Of a DNA stretch of 64,000 nt, positions 1-8,617 are shown one piece after another; positions within the stretch are counted from its first letter, which is position 1, and the number at the start of each line of letters is the position of its first letter. The translations under genes were made by a program, and so were the position numbers. This DNA comes from GCA-003244245 sp050699515 (GTDB lineage Bacteria > Actinomycetota > Actinomycetes > Mycobacteriales > Pseudonocardiaceae). The stretch covers positions 1 to 64,000 of the forward strand of contig JBOHFF010000134.1 of the NCBI GenBank assembly GCA_050699515.1, written 5' to 3'. The notes below the pieces were generated by a model. That model saw nothing but the letters and a program-made list of their open reading frames with translations, was not told where the DNA came from and ran no database searches.

Positions 1-94
1 TCAGCAGGATCTCACCGGCTCCGATCAGGACGACACCAGCACCGGTCACCGCGCTACGGCGGAGAAAATCCCGCCGAGACAGCCCTGAACTCAC
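1..94 (-). CDS. Partial gene: N-terminus of a Tat-exported protein
   Basis: Only the first 31 codons lie in the window; the gene runs off the left edge. Read from a GTG at 94 it begins with the twin-arginine motif SRRDFLRRSAV followed by a small hydrophobic stretch (TGAGVVLIGAG). This matches the Tat consensus S/T-R-R-x-F-L-x, so the product is probably folded in the cytoplasm and exported. A second in-frame GTG at 103 is an alternative start. The gene lies downstream of the AfsR-like regulator on the same strand, 145 bp away. What the mature protein does cannot be told from this fragment. Confidence 0.6.
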   Translation of the reverse strand, partial: MSSGLSRRDFLRRSAVTGAGVVLIGAGEILL

Positions 95-239
95 ACCAAC
101 CACCGTGCGTGATCTTCAGAGCCAGCAGGTGAACTTCCGCTGTCTGGGAAGCGTCGAGGAAACGACGGCACGGCATCAGGCCGAGAACTTTCGTCGACAG
201 GCCCTCCGGGCATTATCGGATCTGGCTGACTGAGTGCAG

Positions 240-3200
240 TCAGGTGGGCGGCGATGTCGTAGGCGTTGGGACACCGAGGTCGGTGTAGATGGCGAGGGCC
301 TGTTGCCAGTGGTGGTGGGCTTGGTCGAAGTCGCCGGTGGTATGGCGGACATGGGCGAGTCCGTGGTGGGCGTGGGCTTGCTCGTAGCGGTCCCCGATCT
401 CGGTGGCCAGGGTGAGCGCGGCGGTGTGCCGGGCGCGTGCTTGGTCGAGCTGCCCGTTGGCGTGATGGGCCGCCCCGAGGCCGTTCAAGATCTGGGCTTC
501 GCCGGCGCGGAAACCGATGTCGAGGCAGATCGCAAGAGCGTGCTGATGGTGTTCTTTGGCCTGCCGGTAGCGGCCCTGCTCACCATGGACAAGCCCGAGG
601 CCGATCAGCGCGCGGGCTTCGCCGGCCCGGTCACCGATGTCGCGGCAGATCACGAGGGCTTCCTGGTTGTACTCGCCGGCCTGCAGGTAGCGGCCCTGCT
701 CACCATGGACAAGCCCGAGGCCGATCAGCGCGAGGGCTTCGCCGGCCCGGTTGCCGATATCGCGGCAGATCACGAGAGCTTCCTGGTGATGCTCGCCGGC
801 CTGCAGGTAGCGGCCCTGCTCACCACAGGCGAACCCGAGGCCGATCAGCGCCCGGGCTTCGCCGGCCCGGTTGCCGATATCGCGGCAGATCACGAGAGCT
901 TCCTGGTGATGCTCGCCGGCCTGCAGGTAGCGGCCCTGCTCACCACAGGCGAACCCGAGGCCGATCAGCGCGAGGGCTCCGCCGGCCCGGTCACCGGCTT
1001 CACGACAGATCACGAGAGCTTGCTGGTGATGCTCGCCGGCCTGCGAATAGCGGCCCTGCTGCCAATGGACGAAACCGAGGCCGATCAGCGCGAGGGCTTC
1101 GCCGGCCCGGTCACCGATGTCGCGGCAGATCACGAGAGCTTGCTGGTGATGCTCGCTGGCCTGCGGGTAGCGGCCCTGCTGCCAATGGACGAAACCGAGG
1201 TGGATGAGCGTGCGGGCTTTGGTGGCTTGGTCGTTGGTTTGGTGGGCCGCGTGCTGGACCTGGGTGTAGAGGGCCAGCGTGTCAAGGTAACGGACGCCGA
1301 GGTCGAGGTAGCGGAGGAGCACGGTATCGGCCAATTGGGTAGTGTAGGTATGCCAGCCATGGGCAGCGGTATGGGCGATGATCGCGGCGAGGTTGGCCCG
1401 TTCGGTATCCAGCCAGTGCTGCGCGGTGGTGGGATCGGCCACCGGCGTGTTCATCGCGGCTGCGGCGGTGTACAGGTAGTGGTCGAACAGCCGGGTCAGC
1501 GCAGCGTGCTGGTCGTCCGGGGGGTCGTGGGTGGTGGTGAGGTGGGTGGCGTAGGCCCGGAGTAGGTCGTGGAAGGCGAACCGGCCCGGGGCGTGTTGGG
1601 TGAGCAGGTGCGTTCGGGTTAGTTCGCTGAGCGCTTCCCGCGCCTGGTGTGGGGGTATGTCGGTGAGTTGGGTAGCCGCGGGAAGGGCGATGTCGGGACC
1701 CGGGTGCAGCCCGAGTAGCCGGAACATCCGCGCGGCCGGTGGGCTCAGATGTTGGTAGGACCAGGAGAACACGGCTCGCACGCTGGTGGCGGCCTCGCCG
1801 GTGTCCAGGGCGTCGAGGCGAGTGCGCTCATCGGCGAGTTCTTGGGTCAGCGCTCGAAGTGCGAAGCTGGGATGAGTGGTCGCCCGGGCGGCCACGGCCA
1901 CCAGAGCCAGGGGCAATCGGGCGCAGTGGTCGATCAGGTCGGTGATGGCGCAGGGTTCAGCGCTGACCCGGTCTGGGCCGAGGCGACGGACTAGCAGCGT
2001 TCTGGCCTCCTGGGAGCTCAGCACGTCCAGCGTGACCGGGTGGGCCCCGTGCTGGGCGATCAGACCCGCCAGCTGGTTACGGCTGGTGATCACGACCAGG
2101 CAGCTGGGGCTGGCGGGCAACAGTGGCCGGACCTGTTCGACGTCGCGGGCATTGTCCAGCACGACCAGCATGCGCCGGTCGTTGAGCAGGCTGCGATACA
2201 GGCCGGCTTGGGCGTCCACGCTGGTGGGGATCCGCTCCGGGGAGACTTCGAAGGCGTCCAAGAACCCGCGGAGGGCCTCAGCCGGGTGCACTGGTGTGCG
2301 GGAGGGGTCAAAGCCGCGCAGGTTCACATACAGCTGCCCGTCAGGAAACCGCTCCGCCGCCTGATGTGTCCAATGCAGCGCCAGAGCGGTCTTGCCGATC
2401 CCCGCGGCGCCGTCGATCGCGGCGATCACCACCGTGCCCCCACATGATGTGGTGGTATTCAGCAAGGTGGTGAGCCGGCGTAATTCCGCGGCGCGGCCCA
2501 CGAAGTGCGGGGTGCAGGGGGGCAACTGGCGAGGCACCAACGGCGGCGCTTCTGCCACTGATGCGGGCAGAGTGGTCGGGGGTGTGGTCAGCGCCGGGTC
2601 GTTGGTCAGGATCTGTTCATAGCGTCGCTGCAGGGCCAGCCCAGGATCGATACCCAGTTCCTCAACCAGCCGGGTTCGCAGCTGCTGGAAGTGTTTCAAG
2701 GCCTCGGCCTGACGGCCGCACTGGTACAGCGCGAGCATCAACTGGCCGGCCACACGTTCGTCCAGAGGGTGCGCCCCGGCCCGGGTGGACAACTCGCCCA
2801 GTAACCATCCGTGCTGACCGCGACGCAAGTGCAGGTCGGTGCGATCCAGCTCCACGGCGAACCGATCCCGCTCCAGCGCGTCGCGCAGTGCATTCAACCA
2901 CGCGGTATCCAGGCCGGCGAACGGCTCACCCCGCCACAACCCTAGGGCCTGCTCGAACAACACCAGCGCCCGATCCTGGTCATGGGCCGCACGAGCTTGG
3001 GTGACCAAATGATGAAACCGGTGCACATCCACCACCATCGGATCGACAGTAAGCACATAACCCCCAGGCTGGCGCACCAGATCGACCTCGATGATCGCAC
3101 CTAAAGCGTGGCGTATCCGGGACAAATAGTTGTAGAGAGTCTCGCGAATGCGCTGAGGCGCCCGATCCCCCCACACCCGGTCCACCAACTGGTCCACCGA

Positions 3201-3326
3201 GACCTTGTGGTTGGCCTCGACCACCAGTACCACCAGCACGCACCGCTGCCGAGCATGACCTACATCCACCGAGCAGCCATCGACCCGGACCTCGACATCC
3301 CCGAGAAGCCCGAACTCCACCCCCAT
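240..3326 (-). CDS. AfsR/SARP-family regulator with NB-ARC and TPR domains
   Basis: This is a large signal-transducing transcription factor of the AfsR type, 1028 residues from the ATG at 3326, which has an AAGGGGG ribosome-binding site. A longer frame starts at 3407 but its extra residues do not look like the family. In order it shows a winged-helix DNA-binding domain starting MGVEFGLLGDVEV (about 1-95), a bacterial transcriptional activation domain (about 100-240), an NB-ARC ATPase with Walker A GAAGIGKT (about 306-313), and a C-terminal TPR array. Proteins of this architecture usually activate secondary-metabolite or sporulation genes after ATP-dependent switching. It is transcribed away from the prenyltransferase/methyltransferase/halogenase genes, so it is the obvious candidate regulator of that cluster (inference). 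The TPR array is unusual because its 40-residue units are almost identical in DNA sequence. Confidence 0.88.
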   Translation of the reverse strand: MGVEFGLLGDVEVRVDGCSVDVGHARQRCVLVVLVVEANHKVSVDQLVDRVWGDRAPQRIRETLYNYLSRIRHALGAIIEVDLVRQPGGYVLTVDPMVVDVHRFHHLVTQARAAHDQDRALVLFEQALGLWRGEPFAGLDTAWLNALRDALERDRFAVELDRTDLHLRRGQHGWLLGELSTRAGAHPLDERVAGQLMLALYQCGRQAEALKHFQQLRTRLVEELGIDPGLALQRRYEQILTNDPALTTPPTTLPASVAEAPPLVPRQLPPCTPHFVGRAAELRRLTTLLNTTTSCGGTVVIAAIDGAAGIGKTALALHWTHQAAERFPDGQLYVNLRGFDPSRTPVHPAEALRGFLDAFEVSPERIPTSVDAQAGLYRSLLNDRRMLVVLDNARDVEQVRPLLPASPSCLVVITSRNQLAGLIAQHGAHPVTLDVLSSQEARTLLVRRLGPDRVSAEPCAITDLIDHCARLPLALVAVAARATTHPSFALRALTQELADERTRLDALDTGEAATSVRAVFSWSYQHLSPPAARMFRLLGLHPGPDIALPAATQLTDIPPHQAREALSELTRTHLLTQHAPGRFAFHDLLRAYATHLTTTHDPPDDQHAALTRLFDHYLYTAAAAMNTPVADPTTAQHWLDTERANLAAIIAHTAAHGWHTYTTQLADTVLLRYLDLGVRYLDTLALYTQVQHAAHQTNDQATKARTLIHLGFVHWQQGRYPQASEHHQQALVICRDIGDRAGEALALIGLGFVHWQQGRYSQAGEHHQQALVICREAGDRAGGALALIGLGFACGEQGRYLQAGEHHQEALVICRDIGNRAGEARALIGLGFACGEQGRYLQAGEHHQEALVICRDIGNRAGEALALIGLGLVHGEQGRYLQAGEYNQEALVICRDIGDRAGEARALIGLGLVHGEQGRYRQAKEHHQHALAICLDIGFRAGEAQILNGLGAAHHANGQLDQARARHTAALTLATEIGDRYEQAHAHHGLAHVRHTTGDFDQAHHHWQQALAIYTDLGVPTPTTSPPT
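541..1200 (-). repeat. Tandem 120-bp repeats coding TPR units
   Basis: Five to six consecutive 120-bp units each encode one 40-residue TPR of the type EHHQEALVICRDIG. Units 721-840 and 841-960 differ at only two positions, and 781-840 and 901-960 are identical over 60 bases. Flanking units are more diverged but keep the period exactly. Such DNA-level identity points to recent duplication or gene conversion within the array. The constraint also keeps a long false reading frame open on the opposite strand. Confidence 0.9.
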
Positions 3327-3738
3327 ACCGACCCCCTTGGCGCAGGAGATCCCGCGGTCGACGCGGAGGGCCCACCAGCTGATTTTAGGTTCACTCCATC
3401 TTTGCACACGGCCGGCTGCGCACAGTGGTCTTCTGGTTCGGCCCGGCTCGGTGGCCGGGCTGCGCCACAGAAAAATGGAGAACCTGATAAGTCGCTGTCA
3501 AGCTGGCACTGTCAGGGTGACGGGGGTTGGGGGTGTTCGGTGCCTGGTGTGGGTGGGTCAGACTCGGTCCGTGGGCATCACACCTTCATCGTTGTACAAG
3601 GCCGACCGCTACCCGGTGTTCATCATCATCAAACGGACACCTGGACATCGCAGCGACCGTAGAGCTAATCACCAATGGAGCCGCTGACAAGACTGCAACC
3701 TTTTCGTTTTCGCGACCACCCAAGATTATGGAGAAGAT
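3327..3738. promoter_or_regulatory. Divergent promoter region, regulator versus tailoring cluster
   Basis: About 410 bp without a convincing gene separates the regulator from the rightward prenyltransferase gene. On the minus strand a TTGACA-like -35 (3501-3496) with a weak CATTTT box 18 bp further on could drive the regulator. CTGTCA occurs twice, 14 bp apart (3495-3500 and 3509-3514), and could be part of an activator site. Both are weak pattern matches. The right part (about 3650-3738) is noticeably richer in A and T than its surroundings. Confidence 0.3.
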
Positions 3739-4695
3739 ATGTGGCCAACAACAAATGAACTCTCGCCTTCTCGTTTCTTGGAAGACGTTCGAACGACCGC
3801 TGCGGCAATTGGAGCGCCTTTCTCGGAGCGCGCCACCCGCAGGACCCTCGAAGTGTACGCGACAAGCTTCAGCACTGGCGCTGTCCTCTGGAAGACCACG
3901 AGCCGCCCTGGTGACAGCCTCAGTTACCGCTTCTATTCTCGGGAAAAGACCGATACCGTGGACCTCGCGGTGCGAGCCGGCCTGCTGGATCCTGAAACGC
4001 CGCTCGCGCCCTTGGTCACGTCCTGGAGTTCGCTCAACGGCGGCTCCGCCAACCAGTCATGTGACTTTGATGCGGAGAGCGGACTAGCGAAGACCTGGAT
4101 ATTCCTGGGGGGAACACTTTCCTTGGACGAGGTCCTCGGGGTGGATTTCGTGCCGGAAACTCTCAGGTGTCACGCTCCGATCTTCCGGCAGCAGGGCCTG
4201 GAGTACGTCCGATTCATGGCAGTGGACTATCGTCACAACACGGTTAATTTCTATTTTCGCGTTCGCGGACCTTTTTCCCACGACCAGTACATCGGAATCA
4301 CGCGGATCGTGCAGGGGCCACCCCCGAAGGAGAGGCTCATGGCGGAAATGTGCGAGTCCCTGCCGAAGAATGATTACTTGGCAGCTATCACAGTTTCCCT
4401 CGACAATGGATCGTTAGAGCGGGCAGCTTTTTACGCCGCGCAAATTCCCCAGGAGAAATTCCCGGTAGTCGGCAAGCGACTCTCACTGTTTTTCTCCCAA
4501 GCTCCATCCAATGATGAGAAAGAGGTGAAAGTTGTGGCCTGGTCGTTCGGCGCCCGCGGCGGAACTTATATCAAGGGAGAGCGAAGCTGGTACGGCGACC
4601 TGGCATCACTGTTCAAGGGATGGAATGTACTTGTCAGTGGCAGCGAACAGAGTAGGGATCCGGCCCTCCGATCAACGGCCCCTGCGACGATCTGA
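3739..4695 (+). CDS. ABBA-type aromatic prenyltransferase (CloQ/NovQ/NphB family)
   Basis: The 318-residue product matches the soluble ABBA prenyltransferases that attach dimethylallyl or geranyl groups to aromatic rings without a DDxxD motif. Recognisable blocks recalled from CloQ are TTAAAIGAP near the N-terminus, GAVLWKTTSRPGDSLSYRFYSR (here residues about 47-68), the SCDFDAESGLAKTW block, EYVRFMAVDYRHNTVNFYFR and the late VKVVAWSFG block. Length fits the family (about 300-325). The ATG at 3739 has a GGAGAAG site five bases upstream. It is the first gene of a rightward run with an O-methyltransferase and a halogenase. In clorobiocin and novobiocin pathways the homologue prenylates 4-hydroxyphenylpyruvate; the substrate here is unknown. 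Base composition is lower in GC (55% over bases 4381-4440) than the surrounding core, suggesting acquisition by transfer. Confidence 0.9.
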   Translation: MWPTTNELSPSRFLEDVRTTAAAIGAPFSERATRRTLEVYATSFSTGAVLWKTTSRPGDSLSYRFYSREKTDTVDLAVRAGLLDPETPLAPLVTSWSSLNGGSANQSCDFDAESGLAKTWIFLGGTLSLDEVLGVDFVPETLRCHAPIFRQQGLEYVRFMAVDYRHNTVNFYFRVRGPFSHDQYIGITRIVQGPPPKERLMAEMCESLPKNDYLAAITVSLDNGSLERAAFYAAQIPQEKFPVVGKRLSLFFSQAPSNDEKEVKVVAWSFGARGGTYIKGERSWYGDLASLFKGWNVLVSGSEQSRDPALRSTAPATI

Positions 4696-4745
4696 GAGCG
4701 CGCTGGAGGCTGCCCATCCTGGGGGGGAGCGAGGAGGCAAAGCAA

Positions 4746-5507
4746 GTGCAGCATCGTCAAGATGTCGTTTTTACCAAACCGTCGATTTTCATTCCTGGAA
4801 TCACGGAGTACGTTGAAGCGCTTTCTTGTGCCTATCCAGGGGAATTGACTAGACTGCGGAAGGAGACTCTGCGCGCCTGCCCGATGTGGGCAGGAATCAT
4901 GTCATCCACCGTTCAAGCGTCCTTCCTGAACATGCTCGTGGCGGCATCGGGTGCAGGACGGGTGCTTGAGATCGGAACATTCACCGGCTACTCCGCACTG
5001 GCGATGGCGGCCGCGATGCCGGCCGACGGAGAACTCATCACCATTGATAACTATATAGCCGACGAAAAGGCGCGCGAAGTGGCTCTGGCCGCTTTCGTCC
5101 TCAGTCCACACGGCGAGAAGATCAAGCAACTTGAAGGAACCGCTATCGAGGTGCTGTCCAACCTGAAGGGTTCCTTCGATCTTATCTTTCTCGACGCGGA
5201 CAAGCCGAGCTATATCGCCTATTTCAATCATATCCTCGAACACGGTCTGCTTGCCAGGAACGGCCTTCTGGTAGTGGACAACACATTGTGGGGTGGTCGA
5301 GTCATGGATGCCGGGAAAGAACATACCACTTTTGAGGAAGCCCCCGTCAACGAATGGGTTGAGAAGATGTTGACTTCGTGGGCAGTTCATGTGGCCGAGT
5401 TCAACTGTTGCGTCGCCACGGACGAGCGGGTAGATAGCGTTGTCTTGCCCATACACGACGGCATGACCCTCATCCGGCACTCGACCAACCCCGCACGGAG
5501 CCGGTGA
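4746..5507 (+). CDS. SAM-dependent O-methyltransferase, caffeoyl-CoA OMT type
   Basis: The 253-residue product belongs to the cation-dependent class I O-methyltransferases that methylate catechol or other phenolic hydroxyls. The SAM-binding motif VLEIGTFTG is at residues 73-81, the metal-binding aspartates lie in FLDADKPSY (about 149-157), and the conserved DN pair is at about 178-179 in VVDNTLWGG. Translation starts at a GTG with a strong AGGAGG eight bases upstream. The gene follows the prenyltransferase by 50 bp and precedes the halogenase by 56 bp, so the three are probably one operon. It most likely methylates an aromatic hydroxyl of the same small molecule (inference). GC content is reduced as in the prenyltransferase. 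Confidence 0.9.
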   Translation: MQHRQDVVFTKPSIFIPGITEYVEALSCAYPGELTRLRKETLRACPMWAGIMSSTVQASFLNMLVAASGAGRVLEIGTFTGYSALAMAAAMPADGELITIDNYIADEKAREVALAAFVLSPHGEKIKQLEGTAIEVLSNLKGSFDLIFLDADKPSYIAYFNHILEHGLLARNGLLVVDNTLWGGRVMDAGKEHTTFEEAPVNEWVEKMLTSWAVHVAEFNCCVATDERVDSVVLPIHDGMTLIRHSTNPARSR

Positions 5508-5563
5508 CACGGTGGCCTGGGTGTTGTTAACCGTTCCCCCGAGGCATCGATCAGGAGGAGACA

Positions 5564-7036
5564 ATGAGTTCACCAGCGATGGAAATGTTCGACGTTATCG
5601 TCATTGGGGGTGGTCCGGGTGGGTCGACAACGTCGATGCTGACCGCCCAGCAAGACCACCGGGTGTTGCTGCTGGAGAAGGAGAAGTTCCCTCGATACCA
5701 GATCGGCGAATCCCTGCTCCCCTCCACTGTGCAAGGAATCGCCCGGCTCCTCGGAGTTTGCGACCGGCTACGCGAAGCCGGCTTCACCGTAAAGAACGGT
5801 GGCACATTTCTCTGGGGTACCAACCCGGCGCTCTGGAAGTTCTCTTTCTCAGCATTGCCCAGTTTTGCTGGGCAATTCTCGTTCGCCTACCAGGTGGAAC
5901 GGATGAAATTCGACCAGATCCTCCTCGACAACGCGCGGGAGCACGGCGTGGACGTGCGGGAGTCGTGCGCGGTCCTGAGCGTGGTCGATGACGGCGAGCG
6001 GGTACGCGGGGTGCGGTACGTGGACAGTAGCGGAAGCGAACACACTGCGGTCGCGACATATGTGGTGGACGCTTCCGGGAACCACAGCCGCACTTACCGG
6101 CACGTGGGCGGACAGCGGCACTACTCTGAGTACTTCCGCAATATTGCGCTGTTCGGCTACTTCGAGGGCGGCAAGCGGCAGCCTGCGCCCAACTCCGGCA
6201 ACATCCTGTCCGCGGCGTTCGATGACGGCTGGTTCTGGTACATCCCGCTGACTCCGGAGCTGACCAGCGTCGGCGCGGTAGTGCACAGCGATGCAGCCAA
6301 GAAGGTCCAGGGCGACCCGGAGCTTGCACTGCGCCGCCTCATCGACGCCTGCCCACTGATCAAGGAGTACCTCGTCAACGCTGAGCGAGTGACTAGTGGA
6401 CCCTATGGCGAGTTGCGGGTACGCAAGGACTACTCGTACTGCAACAGCCGCTTCTGGCGGCCCGGCATGGCGCTTGTCGGCGACGCTGCCTGCTTCGTCG
6501 ATCCGATCATGTCCACCGGCGTGCACCTGGCCACCTACAGCGGGCTGCTCGCCGCCCGCTCCATCAACAGCTGCCTCGCAGGAATGGTCGACGAGGAGTC
6601 CGCGTTCACCGAGTTCGAACGACGGTACCGCCGGGAGTACGGGGTCATTTACGAGTTCCTGATCGCGTTCTACGGCATCCATGCGAGTGAACAGTCCTAC
6701 TTCTGGGAGGCCAAGAAGATCACCAACTGCCCGCTCTCGGAATTCGAGGCGTTCGTGGAGCTGGTCGGGGGCGCCGCATCCGGCGAGACCTTACTGACCC
6801 AACCCGAGGCGATCGCCCAGCACCTCGTCAGCAGCTCGCAGTCCCTCGTCGACGCCTTCCCGGACGGTCGGGGCGGGCCGAGCGCCGTCGTAGAGAACTC
6901 GATGATCGGGAGCGATCAGTTGATGGCGCAGGTGCGGCTGGGCGCCGCAGCCGTCCAGGAAGTCCCGCTATTTGCCAACGGGCTGATCAGCGCGACCGAC
7001 GGTGTGCATTGGGTGCGCCCGTCCAGTGTTTCGTAA
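5564..7036 (+). CDS. FADH2-dependent halogenase, phenol/pyrrole-type
   Basis: The 490-residue product is a flavin-dependent halogenase of the group acting on phenolic or carrier-bound aromatic substrates (as in clorobiocin and glycopeptide pathways). The FAD motif GGGPGG is at residues 15-20. The conserved lysine implicated in guiding hypohalous acid is K77 in TVKNGG. GWFWYIP at 222-228 is the family's W-x-W-x-I-P block, and GDAACFVDP at 306-314 is the second flavin motif. The usual FSSGVHLA segment reads MSTGVHLA here. The ATG at 5564 has an AGGAGG site. It is the last gene of the cluster and ends 64 bp from the convergent cobQ. GC looks higher than in the two genes upstream, so the cluster may be mosaic. 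A flavin reductase partner is not in the window. Confidence 0.9.
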   Translation: MSSPAMEMFDVIVIGGGPGGSTTSMLTAQQDHRVLLLEKEKFPRYQIGESLLPSTVQGIARLLGVCDRLREAGFTVKNGGTFLWGTNPALWKFSFSALPSFAGQFSFAYQVERMKFDQILLDNAREHGVDVRESCAVLSVVDDGERVRGVRYVDSSGSEHTAVATYVVDASGNHSRTYRHVGGQRHYSEYFRNIALFGYFEGGKRQPAPNSGNILSAAFDDGWFWYIPLTPELTSVGAVVHSDAAKKVQGDPELALRRLIDACPLIKEYLVNAERVTSGPYGELRVRKDYSYCNSRFWRPGMALVGDAACFVDPIMSTGVHLATYSGLLAARSINSCLAGMVDEESAFTEFERRYRREYGVIYEFLIAFYGIHASEQSYFWEAKKITNCPLSEFEAFVELVGGAASGETLLTQPEAIAQHLVSSSQSLVDAFPDGRGGPSAVVENSMIGSDQLMAQVRLGAAAVQEVPLFANGLISATDGVHWVRPSSVS

Positions 7037-7100
7037 TCTATGTCAGTGGCCTCAGAACCGGTCAGTCCCATCCGGGAGGATCGGCCTGTTAGACGTCGGG

Positions 7101-8615
7101 TTACTCACGGGCGCCAGGGGGGACGAAGGGGAGGCCACGTGGGGGACCGTGGGCGATGAGGTCGAGCAGTGCGTCGGTGTCCAGATGGGTCGCGACCAGG
7201 TCGCCGAGCAGATCCAGCTGGGCGGCACGCGCCGCGGCGAAGTCGGTGCCGGGCGCCGGTTGGAAACCGGACCGGCCGGCGAGGTGAGCTACTCGACGCA
7301 GCAGAGCACGGCGGAAGGCGTCGTTCTCCAGCAACCCGTGCCAGTGGGTGCCCAGCAGGTGGCCGCCATCGGAGCCCTCGTCAGGACCCGACACCAGGGC
7401 AGGCTCGCCGCGATGCACGACGCGGCCGTGGTGGATCTCGTAGCCGGTGACCGGAGAGCCGAGCGCCGTCCCGGAGGGGCGCGCCAGGTGTTTAACGGTG
7501 TCGAAGACGACTTCCAGGTCGAGCAGTCCCAGGCCAGCCACCTCTCCGGCGCCGGACTCGACGTCATCGTTGATGCGACGACCCAGCATCTGGTAGCCAC
7601 CGCAGAGACCCAGCACCGGACGTCCAGCACCGGCATGGTCCACCACGGCGGCGGCCAGCCCGGTGCGGCGCAGCCAGGCCAGGTCCGCCACGGTGGACTT
7701 GGAGCCGGGCAACACCACCAGGTCGGCGTCGGCCAGCCGGGAGGGCTCGGTGACGTAGCGCACCGCCACCCCGGGCTCGCAGGCCAGCGCGTCGACATCG
7801 GTGCCGTTGGAGATCCGCGGCAACCGCACCGCGGCCACCCGCAGCCACTGGTCACCCACCGGCGGGGCTGGCCGGCCGACTACGCCGTCGGCGGTGTAGG
7901 CCAGCGAGTCCTCGGCGTCGAGCCACAAGTCCTCGGAGAACGGCAATACCCCGTAGCTGCGCCGGCCGGTCAATGCCTGCAGCTGTGCCAGACCGGGAGC
8001 GAGCAGATCCGGATCGCCACGGAATTTGTTGATCACGAAGCCGGCCACCAGCGCCTGATCCGCGGGCGAGAGCAGAGCCAGCGTGCCGAACAGGTGGGCG
8101 AGCACTCCCCCGCGGTCGATGTCGCCGACCACCAGCACCGGAAGCCCAGCCGCCCGGGCCAACCCCATGTTCGCGATGTCGGTGGACCGCAAGTTGATCT
8201 CGGTGGGCGATCCAGCGCCTTCGCAGATCACCACCTCGTACTCGGCCCGCAACGCAGCCAGCGTGCGCACCACGACGTCGAGAAGCTCAGCTTTGCGCTC
8301 CCGGTAGGAGGCAGCGGACACCGTGCCGCAGGCCTGCCCGAGCACCACCACCTGGGCACCGCGATCGCTACCCGGTTTGAGCAACACCGGGTTGAGCCGC
8401 ACCTCAGGCTCGATGCCGCACGCCGCGGCCTGCATCGCCTGGGCCCGGCCGATCTCCCCACCGTCGGGGGTAACCACGGAGTTGTTGGACATGTTCTGCG
8501 CCTTGAACGGCGCCACCGACACCCCCTGGCGGGCCAGCCAGCGGCAGATCCCAGCCACCAGCACGCTCTTTCCCGCATCCGACGTGGTGCCGGCGACGAG
8601 CAGGGTTCCACCCAT
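7101..8615 (-). CDS. cobQ: Cobyric acid synthase
   Basis: This enzyme amidates adenosylcobyrinic acid a,c-diamide at four side chains with glutamine and ATP, late in cobalamin synthesis. From the ATG at 8615 it has 504 residues, normal for CobQ. The N-terminal dethiobiotin-synthetase-like ATPase carries VAGTTSDAGKS near residues 7-17, followed by FKAQNMSNNS. The C-terminal class I glutaminase has the cysteine loop LGLCGGYQML and a late histidine in THWHGLLEN. An upstream extension to 8726 is open but overlaps map and is not family-like. The start lies two bases after the map stop codon, so the two genes are probably co-transcribed. No other cobalamin gene is present nearby. Confidence 0.93.
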   Translation of the reverse strand: MGGTLLVAGTTSDAGKSVLVAGICRWLARQGVSVAPFKAQNMSNNSVVTPDGGEIGRAQAMQAAACGIEPEVRLNPVLLKPGSDRGAQVVVLGQACGTVSAASYRERKAELLDVVVRTLAALRAEYEVVICEGAGSPTEINLRSTDIANMGLARAAGLPVLVVGDIDRGGVLAHLFGTLALLSPADQALVAGFVINKFRGDPDLLAPGLAQLQALTGRRSYGVLPFSEDLWLDAEDSLAYTADGVVGRPAPPVGDQWLRVAAVRLPRISNGTDVDALACEPGVAVRYVTEPSRLADADLVVLPGSKSTVADLAWLRRTGLAAAVVDHAGAGRPVLGLCGGYQMLGRRINDDVESGAGEVAGLGLLDLEVVFDTVKHLARPSGTALGSPVTGYEIHHGRVVHRGEPALVSGPDEGSDGGHLLGTHWHGLLENDAFRRALLRRVAHLAGRSGFQPAPGTDFAAARAAQLDLLGDLVATHLDTDALLDLIAHGPPRGLPFVPPGARE

Positions 8616-8617
8616 GA

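Noticed and set aside
541..1200. Regularly spaced repeats resembling a CRISPR array
   Set aside because: The 120-bp period has no short repeat/unique spacer structure and translates as TPR units.
234..1565. 443-codon rightward reading frame
   Set aside because: It is the opposite strand of the TPR repeats; the repeated 120-bp unit keeps it open. The leftward frame encodes a recognisable TPR array.
3495..3514. SARP binding-site direct repeats (CTGTCA twice)
   Set aside because: The 14-bp spacing and sequence do not fit the heptamer repeats with 11-bp periodicity I know for SARPs; kept only as a weak mention.
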